From NCBI GenBank assembly GCA_006546595.1, contig VIAD01000008.1, positions 104,904 through 168,903 of the forward strand: a DNA stretch of 64,000 nucleotides, written 5' to 3'. The translations under genes were made by a program, and so were the position numbers. The stretch comes from Moraxellaceae bacterium AER2_44_116 (GTDB lineage Bacteria; Pseudomonadota; Gammaproteobacteria; Pseudomonadales; Moraxellaceae). How positions within the stretch are numbered: the first letter of the stretch is position 1; each line of letters opens with the position of its first letter. Below are positions 25,425 to 33,806 of this stretch, one piece after another. Under the pieces are notes generated by a model. That model was not told where the DNA came from. It searched no databases and was given only the letters and a program-made list of their open reading frames with translations.

Positions 25425-28400
25425 TTAACTCGGCTCATAGCCCAAATTTGGACTTAACCATTTTTCCGCCTTTAACATATCCCAACCTTTACGTTGTGCA
25501 TAGCTTTGTACTTGGTCTTTATCAATCTTGCCAACATTAAAGTAACTGCATTCAGGCAAGGAGTAATAAAAACCACTGACCGCCGCCGCAGGCCACATGG
25601 CGTAATGTTCGGTAAGCGTAATGCCAGTGTTTTTCTCGGCATCCAATAACGCAAACAAGGTCGCTTTTTCGCTATGTTCAGGACAAGCAGGGTAGCCCGG
25701 TGCAGGGCGAATACCGACATATTTCTCTTTAATCAGCGCGTCATTATCCAATTGTTCATCGGGTTGATAACCCCAAAACTCTTTACGCACGCGCTCATGC
25801 AAATGCTCGGCAAAGGCTTCGGCTAAACGGTCGGCCAGCGCTTGCACCATGATGGCATTGTAGTCATCACCTGCGTCACGATAGGCTTTGACAACGTCTT
25901 CTGCGCCTAGGCCAGTCGTCACGGCAAAGCCACCAATATAGTCGTGGGCGGTACTGGTTTTCGGGGCAATAAAATCAGCGAGTGAATAATTGGGTTTGCC
26001 ACTGACTTTATCGCTTTGTTGCCGTAAATGATGCAAGGTTTGAATCACGGTTTGTCGAGACTCATCGGCATAGACTTCAACATCGTCATCATTCACCTGA
26101 GCCGCAGGCCAAAAGCCAATCACACCATTAGCAGTTAAGAGCTTCTCGCCAATCAATTTATCGAGCATGGCTTGAGCGTCAGCAAATAAACGCGTGGCTT
26201 CAACGCCTACAACGCTATCTTTCAGAATCGCAGGAAATTTACCCGCCAAACTCCATGTAATAAAAAACGGAGTCCAGTCAATGTATTTGCGGACTTCTTC
26301 TAGCGGATAGTCTTTTAATACCTCTACGCCCAATTTTTTCGGTTTAGGCGGGGTGTAATTATCCCAATCTAAAGTGAATTTTTCGGCTATTGCTTGAGCA
26401 TAACTGAGCTTGGCGGCTTTCGGTTGACGTTTGGCGTGACGTTCACGCACTTCTTCGTATTCCGCTTTACGTTCGGCCAAAAATAGCGGCTTCATTTCAG
26501 GCGAGAGTAGGGATGTTGCCACACCCACTGCACGTGAAGCATCGGTGACATAAACCACGCCATCATTGTGATATTGCGGGTCAATTTTCACCGCAGTATG
26601 GGCTTTAGAGGTGGTCGCGCCACCAATCATCAACGGAATTTTAAAGCCTTGACGTTGCATCTCACGAGCAACATAGACCATTTCATCCAAGCTAGGAGTA
26701 ATCAATCCTGACAAGCCAATAATATCGACTTTTTCCCGAATCGCAGTTTCAAGGATTTTCTCGCATGAAACCATCACCCCTAAATCGACAATGTCATAGC
26801 CGTTACAGCCTAACACCACACCGACAATGTTTTTGCCAATGTCATGAACGTCACCTTTAACGGTGGCCATTAAAATTTTGCCTTTGGTTTGACCTACGGT
26901 TTTTTCCGCTTCGATATACGGGTTAAGCCAAGCCACGGCTTGTTTCATCACGCGCGCCGATTTAACGACTTGAGGCAAAAACATTTTGCCTTCGCCAAAC
27001 AAATCGCCAACGACGTTCATCCCCGCCATTAATGGCCCTTCAATAACATCTAATGGGCGGGCGGATTTTAAGCGTGCTTCTTCGGTATCAACATCAATAA
27101 ACGCAGTAATGCCTTTGACCAATGAGTATTCTAAACGCTTTTCTACCGATTGATTACGCCATTCTAAGTTTTCGGCTTGTTTAACCGCGCCGCCTTCGTG
27201 CCGATATTGTTCGGCAACATCCAATAAGCGTTCTGTGCCTTCGGGCGTGCGATTAAGAATCACATCTTCGACGCGCTCTTTGAGGTCGGCAGGAATATCG
27301 TCATAAATCGCTAGTTGACCCGCGTTGACGATACCCATCGTCATGCCTTGTTTAATACAGTGATATAAAAACACGGCATGAATCGCTTCACGGACAGGTT
27401 CATTGCCACGGAAGGAGAACGAGACGTTAGACACGCCACCTGAAATCATCGCATGGGGTAAGTTTTTCTTAATCCAGCCTGTCGCTTCAATAAAATCAAC
27501 GGCATAGTTATTGTGTTCTTCGATGCCTGTGGCAACGGCAAAAATATTCGGGTCAAAAATAATGTCTTCGGCAGGAAAGCCAACATCATCTACCAGCACG
27601 CGATAAGAGCGTTCGCAAATTTCACGTTTACGCGCCGCCGTATCGGCTTGGCCTTGTTCGTCAAAGGCCATGACAATCACTGCCGCGCCATATTGACGAC
27701 ACAAACGGGCTTTGTGGACGAATTCGTCGTGGCCTTCTTTTAGCGAGATAGAGTTAACGACAGGTTTCCCTTGTACGCATTTCAAACCAGCTTCAATGAT
27801 TTCCCATTTCGACGAGTCAATCATAATCGGCACGCGGGAAATATCAGGTTCGCAGGCAACCATGTTCAAAAATTTGACCATTGCCGCTTCCGAATCCAAC
27901 ATGCCTTCGTCCATGTTGATGTCGATAATCTGCGCGCCACCTTCGACTTGTTGACGGGCAATATCCAGAGCTTCGGCGTAGTTTTGTTCACGAATTAAAC
28001 GGGCGAATTTTTTTGAGCCAGTGACGTTAGTCCGTTCGCCAACGTTGACAAATAACGATTCAGGCGTAATGTTAAACGGCTCTAAACCTGATAAACGACA
28101 GGCAGGCGCAATCTCTGGCACTTGACGTGGTGGCAAGTGTTTAACCGCGTTATAAATGGCGGCGATATGATCAGGTGTTGTGCCACAACAGCCACCAACA
28201 ATATTTACTAAACCACTTTCGGCAAATTCACCGACCATTGCCGCCGTTTGTTCGGGTGTTTCGTCGTATTCACCAAAGGCATTCGGTAAGCCTGCGTTGG
28301 GATGCGCGCTGACAAAGGTATCGGCTTTTTCGCTAATTTCTTTAATATAAGGACGCATGGCATCTGCACCTAAGGCGCAGTTAAAACCAATACTTAACAA

Positions 28401-29120
28401 ATTGCCATGACGCACCGAGTTCCAAAATGCTTCAGCCGTTTGGCCTGATAAGGTACGACCAGAGGCATCGGTAATTGTGCCTGAAATCATCACAGGTAAA
28501 ATCTTGCCCGAACGATTAAAAAACTCCTGCACCGCAAAAATCGCGGCTTTACAGTTGAGTGTGTCAAACACCGTTTCAATGAGCAGAATATCCGCGCCAC
28601 CTTCCACTAAACCTTCTGCGGCTTGTAGATAGTTGGTCACCAACTCATCAAACGTCACATTACGATAAGACGGGTCATTAACATCTGGTGATATCGAACA
28701 GGTACGCGAAGTAGGGCCAAGAACACCTGCGACAAAACGCGGTTTTTCGGGAGTTTTAGCCGTCCATTTATCGGCAACTTCACGGGCAACACGAGCAGCT
28801 TCGCGGTTTAGCTCTGACACCAATTCTTCCATGTGATAATCAGCTTGCGAAACAATCGTCGAATTAAACGAGTTGGTTTCTAAAATATCTGCGCCCGCAG
28901 CACAGTAAGCATCATGAATGCCCGCAATAATTTCGGGTTTGGTTAATACCAATAAATCGTTATTGCCTTTGACATCATGTGGCCAATCAGCAAAACGTGT
29001 GCCGCGATAGTCTTCTTCTTGCAGTTTATGCCGTTGAATCATCGTCCCCATTGCACCATCAATAATCAGAATGCGTTGTTGGAGAGCGGCTTTTAGGACA
29101 TCGGAACGGGAAGAAGTCAT
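25425..29120 (-). CDS. metH: Cobalamin-dependent methionine synthase
   Basis: A 1231-residue four-module enzyme of normal length. The order is the homocysteine-binding domain (about 1-330, with zinc Cys in GFNCALG and GGCCGTTPDH), the methyltetrahydrofolate domain (about 360-630), the B12 cap and binding domains (about 655-900), and the reactivation domain (about 920-1231). The B12 domain carries GDVHDIGKNIVGVVLGCNGY with the cobalt-ligand His. The C-terminal domain has RPAPGYPACPEH, which binds AdoMet. It transfers methyl from 5-methyl-THF to homocysteine in the cytosol. It is divergent from nfuA with a 165-bp spacer; I see no cobalamin or SAM riboswitch in that spacer. It lies in a stretch of sulfur-metabolism genes. 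Confidence 0.98.
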   Translation of the reverse strand: MTSSRSDVLKAALQQRILIIDGAMGTMIQRHKLQEEDYRGTRFADWPHDVKGNNDLLVLTKPEIIAGIHDAYCAAGADILETNSFNSTIVSQADYHMEELVSELNREAARVAREVADKWTAKTPEKPRFVAGVLGPTSRTCSISPDVNDPSYRNVTFDELVTNYLQAAEGLVEGGADILLIETVFDTLNCKAAIFAVQEFFNRSGKILPVMISGTITDASGRTLSGQTAEAFWNSVRHGNLLSIGFNCALGADAMRPYIKEISEKADTFVSAHPNAGLPNAFGEYDETPEQTAAMVGEFAESGLVNIVGGCCGTTPDHIAAIYNAVKHLPPRQVPEIAPACRLSGLEPFNITPESLFVNVGERTNVTGSKKFARLIREQNYAEALDIARQQVEGGAQIIDINMDEGMLDSEAAMVKFLNMVACEPDISRVPIMIDSSKWEIIEAGLKCVQGKPVVNSISLKEGHDEFVHKARLCRQYGAAVIVMAFDEQGQADTAARKREICERSYRVLVDDVGFPAEDIIFDPNIFAVATGIEEHNNYAVDFIEATGWIKKNLPHAMISGGVSNVSFSFRGNEPVREAIHAVFLYHCIKQGMTMGIVNAGQLAIYDDIPADLKERVEDVILNRTPEGTERLLDVAEQYRHEGGAVKQAENLEWRNQSVEKRLEYSLVKGITAFIDVDTEEARLKSARPLDVIEGPLMAGMNVVGDLFGEGKMFLPQVVKSARVMKQAVAWLNPYIEAEKTVGQTKGKILMATVKGDVHDIGKNIVGVVLGCNGYDIVDLGVMVSCEKILETAIREKVDIIGLSGLITPSLDEMVYVAREMQRQGFKIPLMIGGATTSKAHTAVKIDPQYHNDGVVYVTDASRAVGVATSLLSPEMKPLFLAERKAEYEEVRERHAKRQPKAAKLSYAQAIAEKFTLDWDNYTPPKPKKLGVEVLKDYPLEEVRKYIDWTPFFITWSLAGKFPAILKDSVVGVEATRLFADAQAMLDKLIGEKLLTANGVIGFWPAAQVNDDDVEVYADESRQTVIQTLHHLRQQSDKVSGKPNYSLADFIAPKTSTAHDYIGGFAVTTGLGAEDVVKAYRDAGDDYNAIMVQALADRLAEAFAEHLHERVRKEFWGYQPDEQLDNDALIKEKYVGIRPAPGYPACPEHSEKATLFALLDAEKNTGITLTEHYAMWPAAAVSGFYYSLPECSYFNVGKIDKDQVQSYAQRKGWDMLKAEKWLSPNLGYEPS

Positions 29121-29210
29121 GGCGTAGGTATCAATAGCAAGAATCGGGGGGGATTATTTTAGCAAAAATGTCGCCAATTAGCATAAAACTATTGTTCAGA
29201 GCTAATTACT

Positions 29211-29235
29211 AATTCCGACTGCCATAGTAGGATAT
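29211..29235 (+). promoter_or_regulatory. Possible type 1 IscR binding site upstream of nfuA
   Basis: Aligned by eye to the 25-bp E. coli type 1 IscR consensus, this sequence (AATTCCGACT then GCCATAGTAGGATAT) agrees at roughly 18 positions. Both GACT and AGT half-site cores are kept. It ends 13 bp before a TATAAT box, so it would cover the -35 region of the nfuA promoter. No iscR gene is in the window. Confidence 0.4.
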
Positions 29236-29248
29236 TATAAAAGTGAGG

Positions 29249-29254
29249 TATAAT
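29249..29254 (+). promoter_or_regulatory. Probable -10 element of nfuA
   Basis: A perfect TATAAT lies 31 bp upstream of the nfuA start. The region 17 bp further upstream has no good -35 match, as expected for a regulated promoter. Confidence 0.5.
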
Positions 29255-29285
29255 CACCTAAAGACGGTTTATCTACGAGAGAGTT

Positions 29286-29891
29286 ATGAGCAATTTAAAC
29301 ATCACCATCACTGAGACTGCCCAAGTTTATTTACGCGAATTGTTAGCCAAGCAAAACAGCGACGGTATTGCTGTGCGTATTTTTGTTGAAAACGCAGGTA
29401 CACCTAAAGCTGAATGTTGTATGGCTTATTGCACACAAGGCGAAGAACAAGCCGATGATGTACGAATGGCGATGGATGGTTTTGAAGCATTTATCGAATT
29501 CAAAAGCGCACCTTATTTAGAAGATGCGGTGATTGACTACAACAAAGACCGTTTTGGTGGTCAGCTAACCTTCAAAGCACCGAAATCAAAAGTGCCGCAA
29601 TTAGGTGAGGGTAGCAGTTTAGAAGAGCGTATTAACCATGTATTGTTTAGCGAAATCAATCCGGGTTTGGCGGCGCACAATGGCAATGTCAGTTTGTTAG
29701 AAGTCTATGAAGATGAAAAAGAAGGCTTAACCGCCGTATTGAAGTTTGGTGGTGGTTGCCAAGGTTGCTCAGCCGTGGATATGACCTTAAAGCAAGGCGT
29801 CGAAACAACCTTAAAAGCTAATATTCCTGAGTTGCAACGGGTTACTGATAGCACTGACCATTCGCACCGTGAAAATGCTTATTTTAAATAA
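29286..29891 (+). CDS. nfuA: Fe/S biogenesis protein NfuA
   Basis: A 201-residue Fe-S carrier. The N-terminal 100 residues are a degenerate A-type scaffold domain (ITITETAQVYLRELLAKQ, RIFVENAGTPKAECCMAYC). The C-terminal NifU-like domain has the cluster-binding C-x-x-C in FGGGCQGCSAVDMTLKQGVE (about 157-160). NfuA receives a [4Fe-4S] cluster and passes it to apo-proteins, protecting them under oxidative stress or iron shortage. It is a single gene with its own terminator. A possible IscR site upstream would fit known iron-sulfur control of this gene in enterobacteria. The [4Fe-4S] enzymes CysH and CysI encoded nearby are possible clients, which is inference. Confidence 0.97.
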   Translation: MSNLNITITETAQVYLRELLAKQNSDGIAVRIFVENAGTPKAECCMAYCTQGEEQADDVRMAMDGFEAFIEFKSAPYLEDAVIDYNKDRFGGQLTFKAPKSKVPQLGEGSSLEERINHVLFSEINPGLAAHNGNVSLLEVYEDEKEGLTAVLKFGGGCQGCSAVDMTLKQGVETTLKANIPELQRVTDSTDHSHRENAYFK

Positions 29892-29912
29892 GGCGAACTG
29901 AAATGCGATAGA

Positions 29913-29937
29913 GGCAGTCATTTTTGACTGCTTTTTA
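29913..29937 (+). terminator. Rho-independent terminator of nfuA
   Basis: GCAGTCA and TGACTGC form a seven-base stem with a TTTT loop, followed by TTTTT. It ends at the stop of the opposite-strand small membrane gene and may serve both. Confidence 0.8.
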
Positions 29938-30201
29938 TTTTTTGTCGTCAGGAGAATTTATATTTTTTGCTGCTGAATTATCATGCAACAAGGCTCTTCC
30001 TGCCATCACTTCTGAAATACCAAAAATAACACATACCCCCAAGATTCCCCATTTGCCTAACAAATCAAACAGCGCAGCACCACGAGTACCATCAGGCTCG
30101 GCCATATTGATGCCACTTTGTTCGGCATCCAAAAGCATAAAAAACAGTGCTGGCCCTAAGAGCAACAACAAAACGCCTAAAGTAATTCTAAATTTTGCCA
30201 T
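29935..30201 (-). CDS. Small two-helix membrane protein, unknown function
   Basis: An 88-residue protein with two hydrophobic segments (about 7-24, ITLGVLLLLLGPALFFMLL, and about 49-67, WGILGVCVIFGISEVMAG) joined by a polar loop, and a charged C-terminal tail. I do not recognise a family. Coding status is supported by a good start context, normal codon use and clear membrane segments. Its 3' end abuts the nfuA terminator. It may be an orphan gene. Confidence 0.6.
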   Translation of the reverse strand: MAKFRITLGVLLLLLGPALFFMLLDAEQSGINMAEPDGTRGAALFDLLGKWGILGVCVIFGISEVMAGRALLHDNSAAKNINSPDDKK

Positions 30202-30329
30202 GATGTTTTCTCAATGATGGAACAAAAAAGAGGGGCAGAGTGATTTTTCCTTAACTTAATACATATCGTATCTAGGCACTAGGGTTGTGACGTTACACGA
30301 ATGCTGCCAAACAAAGCTGAACCGCTCTT

Positions 30330-30358
30330 TAGCAAAGAGGGGTTAGGGGAGATTTGCA
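30330..30358. repeat. Dispersed CCCCTCTTT palindromic repeat, degenerate copy 2
   Basis: CTCTTTAGCAAAGAG is followed by GGGTTAGGGGAGATTTGC, matching the copy at 17535-17572 with a shortened left arm. Confidence 0.6.
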
Positions 30359-30365
30359 GAGTTTG

Positions 30366-30414
30366 GTTTCGACTCCGCTCAACTACCACCTAATATGTTC
30401 CCTGAGCGGAGTCG
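30366..30414. repeat. Dispersed CTTCGACTCCG palindromic repeat, family A copy 2 (core only)
   Basis: TTCGACTCCGCTCA and TGAGCGGAGTCGAA are near-perfect inverted arms around a 20-bp centre. The long flanking arms seen in copies 1 and 3 are not recognisable here. Confidence 0.8.
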
Positions 30415-30430
30415 AAGTGAAGGGCAGATG

Positions 30431-31312
30431 CTAGTTTTTTGTTGGAACAATCACTGCGCTCGTTGGCGGTATCACTACAGGTGGTTTTTCCTTCACAGGA
30501 TTAACAATAAAGTTTGTTCCCAATAACATTAACGTCACGCCCAACACACGACGAATCGCCCGCTCAGGTAAATGAGAGCTTAATAATGTGCCAACAATAA
30601 TCGCGGGAATAGAGCCAATCAACAAGAAACCGAGCAAATGCATATCCACGTTCCCCGATTTCAAATGTCCCAATCCCGCCACTAACGTTAGTAACACGGC
30701 GTGAGCCACATCTGAACCAATAATGCGAATCATCGGTAATCGAGGAAACAATAATACCAATGCCATAATACCGAACGCACCAGCACCAACCGAAGACAAA
30801 GTGACAAAAATGCCCAATACCACGCCCATCAATAAAATCCATGCTTTATGCTTAATAATCACTTCGCTATGTTCATCGGCAGTTAATGCTTCACCTGCAA
30901 CATCATGTTGATGACGATTAAAAAAAGCTTCAATGCGTGTTCTAAAGACAATAGAAGCGCCTGTTAAAATCAACATGCCACCTAACACGATGGTCAACAG
31001 TTTTTTATATTCTTTTGCGCCGCCCATAAAATGGTCTAACGCCCAAGTAGTTGCCAGCGAAGCAGGAATGCTACCCAGTGCCAACCAAAACACAATTGGC
31101 CAAACAATATTGAGTTTTTTGGCATGAACTAACGAGCCGCAAAATTTAGAAATAGCGGCATAAAGTAAGTCTGTACCAATAGCAATGTGAGGTTCAATTT
31201 TCAGAAAACTGATTAAAATCGGAGTCATCAGCGAACCACCGCCAACGCCAGTTACTCCCACGCAAAAACCCACTAATGCGCCAGCAAGAATAAAATGAAA
31301 ATCAGTCAACAT
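30431..31312 (-). CDS. TauE/SafE-family sulfite or organosulfonate exporter
   Basis: A 293-residue inner-membrane protein with about eight segments and the family's repeated small-residue motif GVTGVGGGSLMTPIL near the N-terminus and SVGAGAFGIMALVLLFP in the second half. TauE/SafE proteins export sulfite, sulfoacetate or related anions. It is divergent from the cysteine regulator cysB, with about 110 bp between the starts. With cysH and cysI in the same region this favours sulfite as the substrate. That assignment is contextual, since the family also includes transporters for other anions. Confidence 0.88.
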   Translation of the reverse strand: MLTDFHFILAGALVGFCVGVTGVGGGSLMTPILISFLKIEPHIAIGTDLLYAAISKFCGSLVHAKKLNIVWPIVFWLALGSIPASLATTWALDHFMGGAKEYKKLLTIVLGGMLILTGASIVFRTRIEAFFNRHQHDVAGEALTADEHSEVIIKHKAWILLMGVVLGIFVTLSSVGAGAFGIMALVLLFPRLPMIRIIGSDVAHAVLLTLVAGLGHLKSGNVDMHLLGFLLIGSIPAIIVGTLLSSHLPERAIRRVLGVTLMLLGTNFIVNPVKEKPPVVIPPTSAVIVPTKN

Positions 31313-31421
31313 GACAACGCCATCATTTATAAAAAATAGTGGCGTAATGTAGCGGATTCTTTATGTGTATATTCGATTTTTTTGGTATATGATTATAACT
31401 TAAAAGAATATAGAGGTAATG

Positions 31422-32396
31422 ATGAAGTTACAACAATTGCGCTATATCTGCGAAGTCGCCAGTAATAATTTGAATGTTTCCACAGCAGCACAAAACCTTT
31501 ATACCTCACAACCGGGTGTCAGCAAACAAATTCGTTTGTTGGAAGATGAATTAGGTGTCGAAGTTTTTACCCGTAACGGTAAACATCTCACCCAAATTAC
31601 CCCCGCAGGACAAGAGATTCTGAATATTGCGCGTGAAATGTTGCGTCAAGCCGAAAATATTCGTCAAGTGGGTGAAGAATACAGCAATCCTAAAAGCGGT
31701 AAATTGGCCATTGCCACCACGCACACTCAAGCACGTTATCGACTACCCCCTGTGATTGATGCCTTTCGCCAGCATTATCCCGATGTCACCTTGCATTTAC
31801 AGCAAGGCACACCGCAACAAATCGCGCAAATGGCTTCCAACGGCACAGTCGATTTTGCCATTGCCACTGAAGCGATGGAGCATTATAGTAATTTGATTTT
31901 ACTACCCTGTTACCGCTGGAATCGTTCGGTGATTGTGCCTAAAAATCATCCCTTAACCAGACTGCCCAAACTGACCTTAGAAGCGATTGCCGATTATCCC
32001 TTAGTAACCTATGTTTTTGGTTTTACAGGCCGTTCTCGTTTAGATGAAGCTTTCCAAGCACGCGGTTTAAATCCGAAAGTTGTATTCACGGCAACAGATG
32101 CAGACGTGATTAAAACTTACGTCAAACTGGGTATGGGGGTTGGTATTATTGCCCACATGGCCTATGAACCTGAAATAGATACCGATTTAGTAGCATTAGA
32201 AGCAGGGCATTTATTTGAATCTAGCACCACCAAAATAGCTTTTAGAAAAGGCATGTGGTTACGTAGCTTTATGTTTGATTTTATGAAGGACTTTGCCCCG
32301 CATTTAACACGCGCCAGAGTAGAAGCAGCAATTTTAGCGGACACACCTGAAGACTTGGAGCGAGTATTTCTGAATGTGGAGTTGCCAGTTTTATGA
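31422..32396 (+). CDS. cysB: LysR-type regulator CysB
   Basis: A 324-residue LysR-type activator very close to enterobacterial CysB. The N-terminal helix-turn-helix (MKLQQLRYICEVA...TSQPGVSKQIRLLEDELG) is followed by the co-inducer domain with TTHTQARYRLPPVI near 99-112, the binding loop for N-acetylserine and sulfate. CysB switches on sulfate uptake and reduction genes when cysteine is scarce. ATG 31422 is preferred over 31419 because AGAGG then has workable spacing. Likely targets in this window are cysH, the cysI-DUF934 operon and the adjacent TauE exporter gene; I could not identify binding sites by eye. Confidence 0.95.
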   Translation: MKLQQLRYICEVASNNLNVSTAAQNLYTSQPGVSKQIRLLEDELGVEVFTRNGKHLTQITPAGQEILNIAREMLRQAENIRQVGEEYSNPKSGKLAIATTHTQARYRLPPVIDAFRQHYPDVTLHLQQGTPQQIAQMASNGTVDFAIATEAMEHYSNLILLPCYRWNRSVIVPKNHPLTRLPKLTLEAIADYPLVTYVFGFTGRSRLDEAFQARGLNPKVVFTATDADVIKTYVKLGMGVGIIAHMAYEPEIDTDLVALEAGHLFESSTTKIAFRKGMWLRSFMFDFMKDFAPHLTRARVEAAILADTPEDLERVFLNVELPVL

Positions 32397-32398
32397 GG

Positions 32399-32426
32399 GT
32401 GTAGGGGCGATTCACGAATCGCCCCA
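32399..32426 (+). repeat. GTAGGGGCGA palindrome, also a possible cysB terminator
   Basis: GGGGCGATTC and GAATCGCCCC form a ten-base stem directly after the cysB stop. It shares GTAGGGGCGA with 3526 and 58667. Confidence 0.65.
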
Positions 32427-32428
32427 TA

Positions 32429-32764
32429 TTACAAAAAGTCTAAATCTTGGCTATTGTTCATCAATTCTTTTAATTCTTCTTTTTCAGAAATAGCGGTGTT
32501 CAACACTTCTTTAACAAACTTTAAATACACAGTGTAAATCGTTTGTGAGCCATCATCTTGAGTCACAACAAAAAATGGTGCGCGTTCTACACCGAGTTTT
32601 TTCGCCAACTGCATACCAGCCGATTCTGCATCGCGCTCGTCAGCTATTAAAATTTCATCAATAAATTTGAGTTGATCATCGGTTTCCATTTTTGCCAACA
32701 CTTCACCGCATTTTTTACACGGCGAACCATCGGCTAAAATTTTTTTTACCATTACTATGTTCAT
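32429..32764 (-). CDS. Thioredoxin/glutaredoxin-like protein
   Basis: A 111-residue cytosolic protein with a thioredoxin-type C-x-x-C (SPCKKCGEV, residues C15 and C18), a central strand with ERAPFFVV, and a 30-residue acidic C-terminal tail (SEKEELKELMNNSQDLD). The cis-proline expected before the beta strand is present in RAPFFVV. It lies 110 bp downstream of cysH on the same strand, separated by a palindromic repeat. APS/PAPS reductases need thioredoxin or glutaredoxin as electron donor, so a role as dedicated donor for CysH is plausible. It is not a standard TrxA: the WCGPC motif is absent. Confidence 0.75.
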   Translation of the reverse strand: MNIVMVKKILADGSPCKKCGEVLAKMETDDQLKFIDEILIADERDAESAGMQLAKKLGVERAPFFVVTQDDGSQTIYTVYLKFVKEVLNTAISEKEELKELMNNSQDLDFL

Positions 32765-32790
32765 AAATTGCCTCTCAAACCAATAGGTTA

Positions 32791-32872
32791 ACCCTCACCC
32801 CAACCCTCTCCCTCAGGGAGAGGGGGTATTTTTCTCTCTCCCTGAGGGAGAGAGTTAGAGTGAGGGCTTTTG
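32791..32872. repeat. Palindromic CCCTCTCCC/GGGAGAGG repeat between cysH and the thioredoxin-like gene
   Basis: The left part holds CCTCTCCCTCAGGGAGAGG (a hairpin) and the right part CTCTCCCTGAGGGAGAG, with outer arms ACCCTCAC and GTGAGGGCT. The nested palindromes form one larger cruciform-capable unit. It may attenuate reading from cysH into the next gene. Confidence 0.75.
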
Positions 32873-32874
32873 CC

Positions 32875-33600
32875 TTACTTCAAATTCACCGAATGCAAAC
32901 CGCATTCTTTTTTCGTTGCTTCTTCCCACCACCAACGGCCTTCACGCTCATGTTGATTCGGCAGAATAGCGCGTGTACAAGGCTCACAACCAATGCTGGT
33001 AAAGCCTTTTTCATGCAGCGCATTGTAAGGAACTTCGTTAGTGCGGATGTAATCCCAAACTTGTGCGGAAGTCCAATTCGACAACGGGTTAAACTTAATT
33101 AATTGTTTACCCGCACCGCTAAATGCAGCATCGGCTTGAACCACGGGCACTGCCAAACGTGTTCCGGGGCTTTGGTCTTTACGTTGACCTGTCACCCACG
33201 CATCTAAAGTCGCCAATTTTTTCTTTAACGGTGCAACTTTACGCACAGTACAGCATTCTTTATGGTCATCAACATAAAAGCTAAACATACCTTTCGCGTT
33301 AACCATTTCTTGCACTTGTGCCGACTCAGGAAAACAAATCTCAATCGCAACTTTGTAGTGATTACGCACTTTTTCAATAAACTGATAAGTTTCAGCGTGC
33401 AAACGACCCGTATCTAAGGAAAACACGCGAAATGGCTTGCCCAATTTAGCGGCCATATCAATTAACACCACATCTTCAGCACCACTAAAAGAAATGGCGG
33501 CGTTGTCAAAGTTATCAAGCACTAAGGCTAAAATTTCTTGTGGGGTTTTTTCGTCGTAATCGGTTGCCCATTGTTGAGCATTGGCATGAGTAATGGTCAT
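32875..33600 (-). CDS. cysH: Adenylyl-sulfate (APS-type) reductase CysH
   Basis: A 241-residue assimilatory reductase. FSGAEDVVLIDMA is the nucleotide-binding P-loop of the PAPS reductase fold. Two cysteine pairs, ECCTVRKVAPL (about 126-127) and GCEPCTRAI (about 208-211), mark the [4Fe-4S]-bearing subgroup that reduces adenylyl sulfate rather than PAPS. The catalytic Cys normally sits near the C-terminus, where ECGLH (about C236) is present. The product is sulfite, used by CysI. Sulfite is also the presumed cargo of the TauE exporter encoded 2 kb away. The gene is flanked by cysB regulation and a thioredoxin-like gene downstream. Confidence 0.95.
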   Translation of the reverse strand: MTITHANAQQWATDYDEKTPQEILALVLDNFDNAAISFSGAEDVVLIDMAAKLGKPFRVFSLDTGRLHAETYQFIEKVRNHYKVAIEICFPESAQVQEMVNAKGMFSFYVDDHKECCTVRKVAPLKKKLATLDAWVTGQRKDQSPGTRLAVPVVQADAAFSGAGKQLIKFNPLSNWTSAQVWDYIRTNEVPYNALHEKGFTSIGCEPCTRAILPNQHEREGRWWWEEATKKECGLHSVNLK

Positions 33601-33806
33601 GGCTGTTCCTTATTGGGGAAATGGCTGAAATTGGGTGGCTTGCACATTAAGCGAGAGCGAACAGCGCGGTATTAACAACACAAACACTGAACACGTCTCA
33701 TTAAAGGTGGGTAATTCTAGCAGTATTTAGCCAACAGATTGCACGTCTAGGCCAAAATCGGTACAGTTCGCGCCAGTATTTTTCTTATTTTATTGCGGAG
33801 TGAATC

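Noticed and set aside
29121..29285. Cobalamin or SAM riboswitch in front of metH
   Set aside because: The spacer is only 165 bp, shared with nfuA on the other strand, and shows none of the conserved boxes.
30723..31127. Plus-strand frames inside the TauE gene
   Set aside because: They are antisense shadows of a clear polytopic membrane protein.
32791..32872. CRISPR-like or operator cluster from repeated CCCTCTCCC blocks
   Set aside because: Only nested palindromes of one unit are present, with no spacer periodicity.
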